A DNA stretch of 64,000 bases from Haloarcula halophila (GCF_029278565.1 NZ_CP119559.1:2480001-2544000); one strand, 5' to 3'; positions 51,598 through 61,115 are shown, counted from the stretch's first letter. Notes: generated by a model from the letters alone, not told the origin. Numbers and translations: made by a program.

Positions 51598-52931
51598 TAC
51601 ACTCCCACCGTAGACGGTGATTATTATAAAGTAATAGCTCGTTTCACACAGAATCGGCAGTTCAAGCGGCTCTTGGGTGGTTTCAGCGCCGTCTTGAAGA
51701 CCTGTGGAGACCACGGTCTCCCGTATCTCAACTGATATCGTGCGTTCAAAACCCGGTGTGGTGGCTGTCTTACCCGATATTCCGGCGTCTATCCGCGATT
51801 TCGAGCCGGTGCTGTGACGAGGCGTCCTCACGTGTTGGCGGTGTCGCTCTCACTGGCGAGATCCCCTGCTGTGAGTGTTCAAGCCCCGATTGAATCCCTA
51901 TCGCTATCGGGTCGAAACACTTGAAAACGGCGGTGAAAACCACTCGTGGCGGCGAATACGGCTTTTCGTGGCTGTGGGCGCTTGCTCGCATCTCAGAACG
52001 GCTACGGGGGCTGGCAGTCGATTCGAAACCGGTGGGGACGGGCCACCTGGCGAGGGTGGGCCACGAGCCCCAGAGAGTGACGGACGGCGCGTGGCGTCAT
52101 GTAGACCAGGCGCCGAGGGTCGGACAGCTGGCGGTCGGGCCCCGGCCGTAACGCTGGGGGGCGATCGGGAGGGGATACGGAGCGGGAACCGGGACCCAAG
52201 AGTACGGTGTGAGGGGTCCGAAATAAGTTTTCTGAACCCTGCAAACGATGGCGGACGAGTCCCCTCAGTCTATCCGGATGCTTCTACCGGGACCTCGGGT
52301 TCAGTACGCACTGTGAAAGCACTGCAGACCCGATCACACGACTACAACGCGATCGATGTGTACATTCTTTCGATCGTTACTATAGCCACGCCGGGCGCCA
52401 AGACAAGCGGGACGAGGGGGCAACTGTACCGAGACCAAATGTCCCTCTGAAGCCTTTGAGCGCGACTTCTCGGAGCGGTCCGGTGGTCGTGGTCAAAAGC
52501 GGGCACGAGTCCCGCTGGGTCTCTCGACCGCGCGCGGAGCAGCTTTGTACCCCTGCCCCTGCTCGCTGTCCTCGACGAGACCCACGTGTACAGAGACAGA
52601 TGCGATTGTTGGTAGTTTCGGCTCCGTGATCGCCGAAGTAACCACGGGAACGGACCGTCGAGCAGTACTGCGACGGGGCGCGCTCGACCCGTTTCGGATC
52701 GTTGCGCTGGGGCTCGGGGAGGCCCCCGTGACGATATCGTCGCACTCGCTGTCCGGACCCTGGAGGGTGGCACGGAGCGGCCGACGACGGCTGCAGGAGC
52801 CGAGGCCGCAGTCGAAGACTGAGAAAACTGCCGCTATCGTGACGGTTGAACCGAGCCAGGGACCGATCGCACCGGTGTCGTGCGACCGGGTGTGCAGCGG
52901 GGTTCACTGGCTACGATAGAAGACGACAGCG
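51598..52931. other. 1.3 kb stretch without a supported gene
   Basis: Frames on both strands (for example about 51875-52450 plus, 52342-52773 minus, 52545-52919 plus) overlap each other and show Arg/Pro/Gly-rich translations without family motifs, typical of GC-rich noncoding DNA. A stem-loop-like GGGGTCC...GAACCCT lies at about 52214-52241 with an A/T-rich loop (AAATAAGTTTTCT). The plus frame ending near 52811 has a short protein-like stretch (DDIVALAVRTLEGGTE) that could be the tail of a decayed gene. The rest could be a transposition scar, RNA genes or degraded sequence. No repeat or tRNA copy was recognised. Confidence 0.45.
51621..51632 (-). promoter_or_regulatory. TATA box of the pilin gene
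   Basis: The minus-strand sequence ACTTTATAATAA (51621-51632) is about 24-35 bases before the pilin ATG at 51597. The position suggests a leaderless transcript, common in haloarchaea. Confidence 0.55.
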
Positions 52932-53039
52932 TCAGACGTCGCGACCACAGGAGAGGCAGACTGTCGGCAGCCAGGGTTTGTCTTCGTGGACTGGCTGTTC
53001 TCCGTTGCAGTGTGAGCAGAACTCGGTTTTCGTCGCCAT
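52932..53039 (-). CDS. Micro zinc-ribbon protein (35 aa)
   Basis: From the ATG at 53039 the 35-residue product is MATKTEFCSHCNGEQPVHED followed by KPWLPTVCLSCGRDV. It has CSHC and CLSC pairs 17 residues apart, a compact zinc ribbon. The start and stop are proper, and the codon use matches coding sequence. The next plus-strand gene is trmY, 118 bases away and divergent. Function unknown. Confidence 0.66.
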   Translation of the reverse strand: MATKTEFCSHCNGEQPVHEDKPWLPTVCLSCGRDV

Positions 53040-53157
53040 CGGATAGCCATATGTTACCATGGTTGTTAAAGATTAGCGTGCAGACAGGTATTGCGGTCGA
53101 CGCCCGACGCTCGGACCGTGTCGATGCACGTAAGTCGGCGCTGGGCGATCACAGCGT

Positions 53158-53754
53158 ATGCGCCAGTTCGTCGTCGTCGGCCACGACGCGCCGACAACGC
53201 CGGAGTTCTCGCTCGACGACCTCGCAGGTGGAGCCGGCCGTCTCGACGTTCTTTGCCGGTGTGTCACGAGCGCGTTCTTCCTGAGCCACGCCATTCGGGA
53301 GGCCGTCAGGACACACCTGGTCCTGGCCGACGAGTACACGATCACCTTTGAGGGTGCCGACCTGCGTCGGCTCAACCCCGACGAGCGTTCGACGGCCGCA
53401 CTCGTACGCAACGCGCTCGAAGAACGCGAGGAGGCTATCGGCCATATTCCGGTCGAGACCTCACCGGGTGTCTCGCTCGTCCGACGTGGATTCGAGGGGA
53501 CGATCGAGGCCGTCGCCGACGAGGGGACGGTCGTCCAACTCCACGGTGACGGCGACCCAGTCGTCGACGTGGCGACGCCGACAGCTCCCGTCTTCGTCCT
53601 CTCGGACCACCACGATTTCCGCGAGACGGAGGCCGAGATGCTGGCCGAGTACGCCGACGAACGGGTTTCGCTCGGTCCCGAACGGCTCCACGCGGACCAC
53701 GCGATCACCGTCGCGCACAACTATCTCGATACGGACGGGTTCACGACGTACTGA
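53158..53754 (+). CDS. trmY: tRNA (pseudouridine(54)-N1)-methyltransferase TrmY
   Basis: A 198-residue SPOUT methyltransferase. The start MRQFVVVGHDAPTTPEFSLD and the block GRLDVLCRCVTSAFFLSHAI match haloarchaeal TrmY. The trefoil-knot C-terminal part includes VFVLSDHHDFRETE and RVSLGPERLHADHAITVAHNYLD. It uses SAM to make N1-methylpseudouridine at position 54 of tRNA. The gene lies in a region with other tRNA-modification genes (tgtA, arcS), though not in the same operon. ATG at 53158 agrees with the family start. Confidence 0.95.
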   Translation: MRQFVVVGHDAPTTPEFSLDDLAGGAGRLDVLCRCVTSAFFLSHAIREAVRTHLVLADEYTITFEGADLRRLNPDERSTAALVRNALEEREEAIGHIPVETSPGVSLVRRGFEGTIEAVADEGTVVQLHGDGDPVVDVATPTAPVFVLSDHHDFRETEAEMLAEYADERVSLGPERLHADHAITVAHNYLDTDGFTTY

Positions 53755-53859
53755 CACGCCTGGGGCCGGAAGACATATGCCCTGCTCCCCATAGAAGGGC
53801 GGTATGCTCGCGTCTCCCGCTCCGTGTGCTATCGCCTCCGCCTGCGTGAGGCCACACGG

Positions 53860-56019
53860 ATGACCGACGACCCTACCGGGCGAGTCGACCGTCGAACAGT
53901 ACTCCGAACAGTCGCAGGTGTCGGCGGCGCGGCCCTGGCCGGCTGTCCCGGGACCGCTCCACAGTCCGACGGGCCGACGGTCCAGGTGACCGACGGCGGC
54001 GGAACGGGGACACAGTCCCCCGATTCCGACCCGTATCTCGACCTCGTCCGGACGTACGCCCCGACGCTGTACTTCGACACCGACGAACGGTGGTTCCCGA
54101 CCGACCCGCGGCCCTACACGAGCGAGCGCGACGGCGAGACGATCGTCGACGGCTTCGACGCCTTGGACGGCTACCACGCCGAATCCGAGCCCGGAGAGCC
54201 GCCTGCGCCGACCGCCTTCTACAACGTCGTCGAATACGAGGACTCACCGTTGGTGGGACTCCAGTACTGGCTCTACTCGGCGTTCGATCAGTTCACGACG
54301 AACTTCCACTGGCACGACTGGGAGGTCCTACATGTCTTCGTCGACACCGACACCGGCGAGCCACAGCTGTACGTCGCCAGTTCGCACTCCCGGAAGGTCC
54401 CGAACAACGAGTTTCTCGACCCCGAACCCGAACAGGTCCCCCGTGTCCTCTCGGAGTTGGGCTCACACTCCAGTGCGCTGTCCGTCAACGACGTCCCCGA
54501 CCAGTTCCAACGGCTCCCGACCGACGGGGGCCTCGCCGACATCACGAACAGCGCGCTCGAAGGGATCGAAGACGTGGCGTCGATCCCGGTCGCCTACGGG
54601 CTGCCCCGCGACGAGGGATCGCGACTACCCTACGTCGTTCCGGAACTCGACGGGGAGCCGCTGTACGAGCACGACCGGCTCCCGAACGTCGACCGGGCTG
54701 CACTGGTTCCGCCCGCGCTGACCGTCCGATCGTTCACGGACCTCTCGGAGCCACCGGGGGACCTCCCGCGACGGGAGAACGGACTGGCCTTCGCTCACAG
54801 CGGCCGCGACGTGTCCGCCGACATCGACTACGATCTGGTACCCACGACAGAGATCGAGCACATTACCGACTTCACCGGTCCGCAACTGAGTTTCGAGTTC
54901 AGCGTCCCGGAGGCCGTCGAGGACGCCATCGCCGGCCACATAACGACGACGGGTGCGCCGTGGGGACAGCCGCGCTACCAGAACCCGGCGGCCGACATCA
55001 CGGAACCGAACCACCGGCAAGCACTGGCACAGCGGTACGACGCGATCGGCGCTCCAGCACCCGGAACGGTCGTGTTCGGGAAAGTCGCGGAGACCGTCGC
55101 CTCCCCGGACGCCCCCGAGAACTCCGGCGTCCGCACCGAACCGACGTCCTACGAGGCGGTCGCGCTGTTGGAGAGCGAGCCCGAAGCCGTTCCGACCTTC
55201 GGAGGGACGGCAGTCGTCCGTGACGTCCCGGCAGGGGAACACCGCTTGACGGTCAACGCCGCCGGTACCGCACCGCACAGCGAACGGATCACCGTCGAGG
55301 AGAGCGGGGGACCGACCGTCGCCGGCGTCGACGGACAGATCCCGCTGGTCGCCAACGCCGACGCGACGAAGGTCACCGTCGATCCATCACAGGCCGACAG
55401 CGAGTTGACTGGCCTGGCTCTCCTCGACGACTTCGCTGGCCGGCTGTACGACGCACCGCTGACCGGACCCGACGCCGTCTACGTCCACAGCGGCGGTGCC
55501 TACACGACCGAAGTCCGGGACACCGACGACGCGGTCGGGGCGTTCCGCGTCAATCCCGCGGTCGACGCCACGTCGGTCGCTATCGAGAACCCGAAGACCG
55601 GCAAGGCCTCGCTAGCCAGGTTCCTGGCGGCGATCGCCTCGGAGACGGAGGCGGATATCGCGGCTGCGGCCGACATCGAGAGCGGCGATCTCGACACCGA
55701 CGACGCGGTGGACGCCGTCGACGAGGTGGTCTCCGGGAACGGTGACGTGACCGGCCAGGCCAACGCTATCCGTGGGCTGACACAGGCGCTCGCGTCGGTC
55801 GCGTCGGCAGCAGGGAAAGCTGCCGACAGGGCAGCGGCCGGCGATCGGGCGGGCGCGGACAACCAGCTCAGGGGTGTCTCCAACGCGCTCGAACAGGTCG
55901 GCGAACGGCTGTCGGTCGCACGCTCGGCGCTCCCCGACGAGATCGGCAACGCCGCCGACAGACGGCTCGACGCGGCGACCCGCCGCGCCGAGCAAGCACG
56001 GCAGCAGTCGAAGCTCTAG
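53860..56019 (+). CDS. Tat-exported lipoprotein with Vps62-like domain
   Basis: A 719-residue protein. The leader has the twin-arginine motif DRRTVLRTVAG followed by the lipobox ALAGCPG (Cys about 28), so it is exported folded and lipid-anchored. Residues about 55-240 (LVRTYAPTLYFDTDERWFP, FTTNFHWHDWEVLHVFVD) resemble Vps62/plant-type DUF946 proteins with a conserved H-W-H-D-W-E segment. A later region is Ig- or carboxypeptidase-like (VVRDVPAGEHRLTVN), and the C-terminus is an Ala-rich helical part (QALASVASAAGKAADRAAAG). Enzymatic role unknown; the HWHDWE cluster could bind a metal. ATG at 53860 begins the leader; the earlier frame start is not family-like. Confidence 0.72.
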   Translation: MTDDPTGRVDRRTVLRTVAGVGGAALAGCPGTAPQSDGPTVQVTDGGGTGTQSPDSDPYLDLVRTYAPTLYFDTDERWFPTDPRPYTSERDGETIVDGFDALDGYHAESEPGEPPAPTAFYNVVEYEDSPLVGLQYWLYSAFDQFTTNFHWHDWEVLHVFVDTDTGEPQLYVASSHSRKVPNNEFLDPEPEQVPRVLSELGSHSSALSVNDVPDQFQRLPTDGGLADITNSALEGIEDVASIPVAYGLPRDEGSRLPYVVPELDGEPLYEHDRLPNVDRAALVPPALTVRSFTDLSEPPGDLPRRENGLAFAHSGRDVSADIDYDLVPTTEIEHITDFTGPQLSFEFSVPEAVEDAIAGHITTTGAPWGQPRYQNPAADITEPNHRQALAQRYDAIGAPAPGTVVFGKVAETVASPDAPENSGVRTEPTSYEAVALLESEPEAVPTFGGTAVVRDVPAGEHRLTVNAAGTAPHSERITVEESGGPTVAGVDGQIPLVANADATKVTVDPSQADSELTGLALLDDFAGRLYDAPLTGPDAVYVHSGGAYTTEVRDTDDAVGAFRVNPAVDATSVAIENPKTGKASLARFLAAIASETEADIAAAADIESGDLDTDDAVDAVDEVVSGNGDVTGQANAIRGLTQALASVASAAGKAADRAAAGDRAGADNQLRGVSNALEQVGERLSVARSALPDEIGNAADRRLDAATRRAEQARQQSKL

Positions 56020-56089
56020 TCCCGCCGCCAGCGCCCACACCGAGCGCGGAGACAGCGAGCCGACCGTCGAACCCGGCCGAGACGAACGA

Positions 56090-57733
56090 TCACTCGCGGA
56101 CAGTCACCCACAGCGGCCCGACCCACGCCATGCCACCGTCGGCCTGGACGACCCGGAGGTAGTAGCAGTCGTCCTCGGTTCCGCGTTCGTCGTCGTAGGC
56201 CATGCCGGTCACCGGTTCGTCGTCGGTCAGCGTCGCCGTCAGGGTAAACGACTCCAGGCCCGCGTCCGGATCGGTGGTTCCCTCGACTGTCGCCCACACC
56301 CGGTTGTTCTTGACGACCTCGATCACTTCGATCGGGGCGGTCCCGGCCACGTCGATCGAGAGGGTCCGCGGTGCCGTGGGATCGTCGATCTCGACGGTCG
56401 AACCCGCTTCCCCGACAGAGATTCCGCCGAGCGAAAAGTCGACGAGGATTCGATCTGGCTGTGTGGTCCCGTAGACCCGACGGGTCGAGAGCGCGTCGAA
56501 GACGCCGTCCCGGGTGTGGCTCTCGGCCCGGAACGCCGTCAGACCGCCGGGATGGCTCGGCTCGTTCCAGACCCGCCAGATGTGGCCCCACCCGATCCCG
56601 TCCTCCCGCCACTCGGCGAGGCTGGGGAGGTGTGGCTTCGTGTGGACCAGCGAGTGGCCGGGATGGGGGCCGTGGTAGTCCGACCCGGCGAGCATCCCCA
56701 CACGGTTGCCCAGTGCGAGGGCGTCCCGAACGTAGTGGCCGTCCTCGTCGATCTCGCCGGAGCCCATCGTCACCGGTCGACGGTTGCCCTCGCGGCCGGG
56801 GTACTCGCTGGAGCCCCACTGTGAGTACACCTCCACGAGCGGGGCAACCTCGTCGTCGTAGTCGACGCCGGCGAAGTCGAACGGGTACATCGATTCCGCC
56901 GGGTGGTGTGAGATCGCGACGGCCTCGTTGTCGCACTCGGCGTTGTACTCCCGGAGCCGGTCGAACAGTTTCTCGTAGGTGTTGCTCCGGGCGGCCAGGG
57001 AGTCGAACAGCACTGCCCCGTCGGTATCGCGGAAGTAGACGTTGACGTGACCGCCCACGTGGGGCTGTTTGGTCCACTCGTAGGCGAACAGGGTGACGAA
57101 CTCGCCCGGGTCGTCGAGCCGATCCGTCCGGGCTTTCATCTCCTGGAAGTTCGAGCGGTCCATGAGCCAGCGCTGGAGCTGTGGCGGGATGAAAAACCCC
57201 ATCGTGTCGTGGTCCGTGTAGGCGACGACGTCGAGCGCCATCACGTCCCGGCCGAACCGCATCCCCTTCGACATCGACCCCGCGCCGTCGGAGAACCGCG
57301 AGTGGAGGTGGATATCGCCCCACAGCGTCCGCCTGTCGGGTTCGGACTCGTGGACGCGGATCGGGTTGGTGTGAAACTGCCGTCCGGTCACTTCGTCGGT
57401 CAGCGTCAGGTAGTGGGTCCCCGGGCTGGCAAACGACAGGCCGTCGACCGTGGCGTACCCGTCGTCCTCCCGCTGGAGCGCCACGCGGTCCGGGACCGTC
57501 GCCCGGTCGTCCGTCGCGGTCACCCGGAACCGTCGGTCTGCAGCGTGCAGCCGCTCGTACTCGTCCCAGAGCTGGACCGTCACGGTGACCGACTCGTCGA
57601 CGACGGCGTCGGAGGGCACGATCGCGTGTACCCGGTCGAACCGGCCGGTTCGACTGGCCAACAGCTCCCCGACCGATGGGCGTCGCTGCGTGAACACCCG
57701 GAGGACTTCGGCGAACTTCGCGAGGACCGACAT
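56090..57733 (-). CDS. DUF3604 (PHP-like) metal-dependent hydrolase
   Basis: A 547-residue protein. The central domain carries PHP-like metal motifs: LWGDIHLHSRFSDGAG, VAYTDHDTMGF, AISHHPAES, and GMLAGSDYHGPHPGH. Residues 1-130 form a strand-rich N-terminal domain and the last 110 a beta-sandwich (DISVA/ISVGEAGST type). DUF3604 proteins are considered phosphodiesterase- or phosphatase-like, with no proven substrate. No signal peptide is visible. Convergent with the Tat lipoprotein gene (70 bases). The start MSVLAKFAEVLRVF at 57733 is taken as annotated. Confidence 0.85.
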   Translation of the reverse strand: MSVLAKFAEVLRVFTQRRPSVGELLASRTGRFDRVHAIVPSDAVVDESVTVTVQLWDEYERLHAADRRFRVTATDDRATVPDRVALQREDDGYATVDGLSFASPGTHYLTLTDEVTGRQFHTNPIRVHESEPDRRTLWGDIHLHSRFSDGAGSMSKGMRFGRDVMALDVVAYTDHDTMGFFIPPQLQRWLMDRSNFQEMKARTDRLDDPGEFVTLFAYEWTKQPHVGGHVNVYFRDTDGAVLFDSLAARSNTYEKLFDRLREYNAECDNEAVAISHHPAESMYPFDFAGVDYDDEVAPLVEVYSQWGSSEYPGREGNRRPVTMGSGEIDEDGHYVRDALALGNRVGMLAGSDYHGPHPGHSLVHTKPHLPSLAEWREDGIGWGHIWRVWNEPSHPGGLTAFRAESHTRDGVFDALSTRRVYGTTQPDRILVDFSLGGISVGEAGSTVEIDDPTAPRTLSIDVAGTAPIEVIEVVKNNRVWATVEGTTDPDAGLESFTLTATLTDDEPVTGMAYDDERGTEDDCYYLRVVQADGGMAWVGPLWVTVRE

Positions 57734-57773
57734 ACCCGTACGGAGACGGCCACAGCGGAAATGCGTGCCGGCG

Positions 57774-57899
57774 CTACGCGCCGAGCCAGCGGGCCAGCGC
57801 GCCCGCCAGCACCACGAGCGCGCCGGTGATGAACGTTCCCGGAAGCGGGAGGACGAACAGACCGATACCGAGCAGGACGACTATCGTCGATATTCTCAT
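57774..57899 (-). CDS. Hydrophobic micro-protein (41 aa)
   Basis: A 41-residue gene: MRISTIVVLLGIGLFVLPLPGT then FITGALVVLAGALARWLGA. It has two hydrophobic stretches split by a Pro-Gly turn, so probably a hairpin membrane peptide. It lies 40 bases upstream of the DUF3604 gene on the same strand and is divergent from the NUDIX gene. The PLPG turn and the conserved-looking ends recall small haloarchaeal membrane peptides of unknown role. No ribosome-site evidence was decisive. Confidence 0.55.
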   Translation of the reverse strand: MRISTIVVLLGIGLFVLPLPGTFITGALVVLAGALARWLGA

Positions 57900-57985
57900 G
57901 CACCGACAGTTCCGCCGCCGCACGTGTACCTCTTGTGGCACCGCCGACCGTTACGGGTTTGCCACCGGCGGACACACCACGAACC

Positions 57986-58531
57986 ATGACGGACGACCTC
58001 GCCTGGGAGACGCTGGCTGCCGAGACCGCCTACGACTGTCCGGGGTTCGACGTGGTTCACGAGGACGTGCGACTCCCGGACGGGACCGAGACCGACTTCG
58101 ATTACCTCCGGGAGGGAGACAGCGTCGTCGTCCTCCCGTTCACGCCCGAGGGTGCGGTGGTCGTCATCGAGGAGTGGCGGCAGGCCGTCGGTCGGGTCAA
58201 TCGGGGTCTTCCGGCCGGAAGCATGGAAGCCGACGATCCGGACCCGCGGGCGGCCGTCGACCGGGAGTTACGCGAGGAGACCGGCTACGAGGCCGGGAGC
58301 GTCGAGTTCCTCTACACCGCCGAACCGGCGAACGGCTACGCCGATTCAGTGTTCCACTACTTCCTGGCGACCGACTGCGAGTCGACAGGCCAGCAGGACC
58401 TGGATTTCAACGAGTCGATCCGCGTCGAGACGACGGCGTTCGACGACCTGCTCGACGGCGTCCGAACCGGCGACATCCGGGACGGCCGTTCGGCGGTCGG
58501 GATCATGTACTACGCGCTGTTCGAGCGGTGA
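57986..58531 (+). CDS. NUDIX hydrolase (ADP-ribose pyrophosphatase type)
   Basis: A 181-residue NUDIX enzyme. The motif region is PAGSMEADDPDPR followed by DRELREETGYEAGSVEF, where the REL-x-EE-x-G core is intact and the first Glu of the box appears as Asp. Upstream it has DSVVVLPFTPEGAVVVIEEWRQAVG and downstream the YADSVFHYFLA helix. It hydrolyses nucleoside diphosphate derivatives such as ADP-ribose with Mg2+. Cytoplasmic. It begins at the ATG at 57986. tgtA follows after 54 bases on the same strand. Confidence 0.88.
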   Translation: MTDDLAWETLAAETAYDCPGFDVVHEDVRLPDGTETDFDYLREGDSVVVLPFTPEGAVVVIEEWRQAVGRVNRGLPAGSMEADDPDPRAAVDRELREETGYEAGSVEFLYTAEPANGYADSVFHYFLATDCESTGQQDLDFNESIRVETTAFDDLLDGVRTGDIRDGRSAVGIMYYALFER

Positions 58532-58585
58532 GCCGGCCCCTCGCGGAACACAACCCTTAGGCACGCGCCGCGTCCACGGCAGGTA

Positions 58586-60058
58586 ATGAGCAACTTCGAG
58601 GTCAGGACCTACGACGCCGCTGGCCGGCTGGGCGAACTCACAGTCCCCAGGGCCGGGGTCACCGTCGAGACGCCGACGCTGATGCCGGTCGTCAACCCCC
58701 ACGTCCAGACGGTCGCGCCGTCGACGCTCGAATCCGAGTTCGGCGCGGAGATCCTCATCACCAACAGCTACATCCTGCATGGCTCGGACGAACTCCGCGA
58801 ACCGGCCGTGGAGCGGGGACTGCACGACCTGCTGGACTTTTCCGGGGCGATCATGACCGACTCCGGCTCGTTTCAACTGGCGGAGTACGGCGAGATCGAC
58901 GTCACGACCGAGGAGATCCTGACGTTCCAGTACGACATCGGGAGCGACATCGGGACGCCGGTCGACATCCCGACGCCGCCGGACGTCGCCCGCGAGCAGG
59001 CCGTCGACGAACAGGAAACGACACAGGAACGGTTGGAACGAGCGACCGAGGTCGACACCGGCGAGATGCTGGTCACCGCACCGGTCCAGGGTTCGACGCA
59101 TCCGGACCTCCGGGAGCGGGCCGCTCGGGAGGCTGCCGGGACCGGCCTGGACGTGTTCCCGCTCGGTGCCGTGGTGCCGCTGATGAACGAGTATCGCTAC
59201 GACGACCTGGTCGACGTCGTCGCCGCGTGCAAACGCGGCCTGGGCGAACGTGGTCCGGTCCACCTGTTCGGGGCCGGCCACCCCATGATGTTCGCACTGG
59301 CGGCCGCGCTGGGCTGTGACCTGTTCGATTCGGCGGCCTACGCGCTGTACGCCCGGGACGACCGCTATCTGACGGTCCGCGGGACCGAGCAACTCGACGA
59401 CCTGGCGTACTTCCCCTGCGAGTGCCCGGTCTGTACCGCCCACGAGCCCGACGCGGTCAGGTCGATGGCCGACGACGACCGGGAGGAACTGCTGGCTCGA
59501 CACAACCTCCACGTCACCTACGGCGAGATCCGGACCGTCCGGCAAGCGATCCGGGGCGGCAATCTCCTGGAACTTGTCGACGCCCGGGCGCGCGGGCACC
59601 CGACGATGCTGGACGGCTATCGGACGCTGCTGGACCACGCCGCGCAACTCGAACGGACCGACCGGGTCTCGAAAGACGCCTTCTTCCACACCTCGACGGA
59701 GAGCGCCCGTCGGCCGGAGGTACTGCGCCACCAGCAGCGTCTCGACCGGTTCGAACTCGCCGGCGACGAGGTCCTGCTGACCGAGGGCGGTTCCAACAGC
59801 GACTACGACGAGACCTGGGGCGTCGTTCCGCCGTTCGGTCCCTATCCGCGGGGGCTGTCGGAGACCTACCCGCTGACGGCCGAGGTGCCCGACCGGACCG
59901 ACCGGCGGGCCTACGAGGTGGCCGCCGACGGGGTCGCACGGCTCGTCGACCTCCACCCCGACGTGTCGTTTACCCTGGTCCACGACGACTGGCCGGCGAC
60001 GGCACTGGAGCGCGTTCCCGACCGGGTCCGACTCCGTGATCTCCACGCCCGCGAGTGA
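58586..60058 (+). CDS. tgtA: tRNA-guanine(15) transglycosylase (archaeosine pathway)
   Basis: A 490-residue catalytic TGT. Catalytic core: [51 protein letters not shown] and the zinc site [12 protein letters not shown] with His later. It exchanges guanine 15 of tRNA for preQ0 in the first step to archaeosine. It lacks the C-terminal PUA-type domain within this chain, as in haloarchaea where ArcS is separate. ATG at 58586. Followed by a convergent CBS gene; the other archaeosine gene, arcS, is at 61116-62903 on the same strand. Confidence 0.94.
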   Translation: MSNFEVRTYDAAGRLGELTVPRAGVTVETPTLMPVVNPHVQTVAPSTLESEFGAEILITNSYILHGSDELREPAVERGLHDLLDFSGAIMTDSGSFQLAEYGEIDVTTEEILTFQYDIGSDIGTPVDIPTPPDVAREQAVDEQETTQERLERATEVDTGEMLVTAPVQGSTHPDLRERAAREAAGTGLDVFPLGAVVPLMNEYRYDDLVDVVAACKRGLGERGPVHLFGAGHPMMFALAAALGCDLFDSAAYALYARDDRYLTVRGTEQLDDLAYFPCECPVCTAHEPDAVRSMADDDREELLARHNLHVTYGEIRTVRQAIRGGNLLELVDARARGHPTMLDGYRTLLDHAAQLERTDRVSKDAFFHTSTESARRPEVLRHQQRLDRFELAGDEVLLTEGGSNSDYDETWGVVPPFGPYPRGLSETYPLTAEVPDRTDRRAYEVAADGVARLVDLHPDVSFTLVHDDWPATALERVPDRVRLRDLHARE

Positions 60059-60088
60059 GAAACGGTCAGGGGGCCTGTACTGCCTGTC

Positions 60089-60460
60089 TCAGTGCATCTC
60101 GCCGGTGATATCCGACGAGGAGACCATCCCGACGTAGTCGTCGTCGACGACCGGAAGGTGGTTGATCCCGAAGTTCGTCATCATCGCCGCCGTCTCGGAG
60201 AGCGGCAGGTCCGGCGGGACCGTCTCGACGGATTCGGTCATCAGATCCGAGACCAGCAACTCGGCGGTGTCACGCTCCTGTGCGACGGCGTCGAGGATGT
60301 CCGTGCTGGTGATGATCGACGGGGGCGCAGTCGTCACGAGCAGAGCGCTGATGTCCTTGTCGCGCATCGTGGCCGCGGCCTCGGTGACCGTCGCGTCCGG
60401 GCCGGTCCGTTCCAGCGGCGTCGTCATGATGTCTTCGACGAGTGTTCGATCGTGTCCCAT
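60089..60460 (-). CDS. Two-CBS domain protein
   Basis: A 123-residue protein composed of two CBS repeats: LVEDIMTTPLERTGPDATVTEAAATMRD and LLVSDLMTESVETVPPDLPLSETAAMM, with MTNFGINHLPVVDDDYVGMVSSSDI. CBS pairs bind adenosine nucleotides or similar ligands and regulate partners. No partner domain is attached. The start at 60460 (MGHDRTLVEDIM) is preferred; an ATG at 60472 adds four residues. Convergent with tgtA. Confidence 0.85.
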   Translation of the reverse strand: MGHDRTLVEDIMTTPLERTGPDATVTEAAATMRDKDISALLVTTAPPSIITSTDILDAVAQERDTAELLVSDLMTESVETVPPDLPLSETAAMMTNFGINHLPVVDDDYVGMVSSSDITGEMH

Positions 60461-60542
60461 GGGACCACCCAAGGTCGGCCAGGGGTATTGATCTTTGTGC
60501 CGCGCAGTCGGTAACGGCGGGTTTCGATACGCCTCACCTGCG

Positions 60543-60730
60543 CTCTTCGACGATGCGGTGTCTGCACACGAAACCTATGCCGACCACGAACTCAGTTTCA
60601 CCGATGCGACGACTGTTGTGCTGGTCGAACAGCACGACATCGACGCTGTACCGAGTTTCGACGACGATTTCGACGGTATCGTCGACCGACTCGAACCGAC
60701 GGCAGTTGCCGACAGAGAGCCGTTCGCTGC
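60543..60730 (+). pseudogene. C-terminal remnant of a PIN-domain (VapC-like) toxin
   Basis: The plus frame encodes ALFDDAVSAHETYADHELSF, then TDATTVVLVEQHDIDAVPSF and DDDFDGIVDRLEP. This is the C-terminal third of haloarchaeal VapC/PIN proteins (SFTDATT.. and SFDDDFDG motifs, with the last acidic active-site residues). The N-terminal part with the first catalytic Asp and Glu is missing, and upstream sequence (60480-60542) has no PIN-like frame. It is therefore a truncated gene, most likely inactive. The downstream end reaches the convergent zinc-ribbon gene. A short ORF from 60495 could be translated but would not form a full PIN fold. Confidence 0.7.
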
Positions 60731-60997
60731 TCACTCGTCGCCCCGGATCTCTAGCCGACTCCCGTCCCGCGGGCAGTAGTCGTAGGACGCGACGGTGGCC
60801 TGGAACCCACAGTGGGGACACTCCTGGACGACAGTCGGCCCGTCCGCACCGAGTCGGCGAAACAGGAACGGGACGAACGGGACCAGCAGGAACACGAGGA
60901 CGGTGTCGAAGTACCACCACAGCACCGCGGTCACCAGCAGGCTCGCGGCCACCCCGACGGCGGCCGTCGCGGTTCGGGACCCGACCATGGCGGGCAT
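60731..60997 (-). CDS. Small membrane protein with C-terminal zinc ribbon (88 aa)
   Basis: An 88-residue protein. It starts MPAMVGSRTATAAVGVAASL, has two hydrophobic stretches (GVAASLLVTAVLWWYF and LVFLLVPFVPFLF), then a cytoplasmic tail with CPHCGFQATVASYDYCPRDG, a CxxC...C zinc ribbon. This order is a known style in haloarchaea (membrane hairpin plus zinc finger). Function unknown. The start at 60997 or 60988 is uncertain by three residues. It lies between the PIN remnant and arcS (divergent). Confidence 0.68.
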   Translation of the reverse strand: MPAMVGSRTATAAVGVAASLLVTAVLWWYFDTVLVFLLVPFVPFLFRRLGADGPTVVQECPHCGFQATVASYDYCPRDGSRLEIRGDE

Positions 60998-61115
60998 AGC
61001 CGACCGACCCGGAAAAGCCCACTCCACTGGCTTGGAGCGGGCCGACGGGAGGAGGGGTCGTCCGGCCAGTCCCCGAAGAGCAAGATAGTTACTCGCCCGT
61101 GGCGGATGGGTGGGC

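Noticed and set aside
50891-53157. Integration of a mobile element at tRNA-Pro
   Set aside because: No duplicate of the tRNA 3' end and no integrase, transposase or flanking repeat were found between 50.9 and 53.2 kb.
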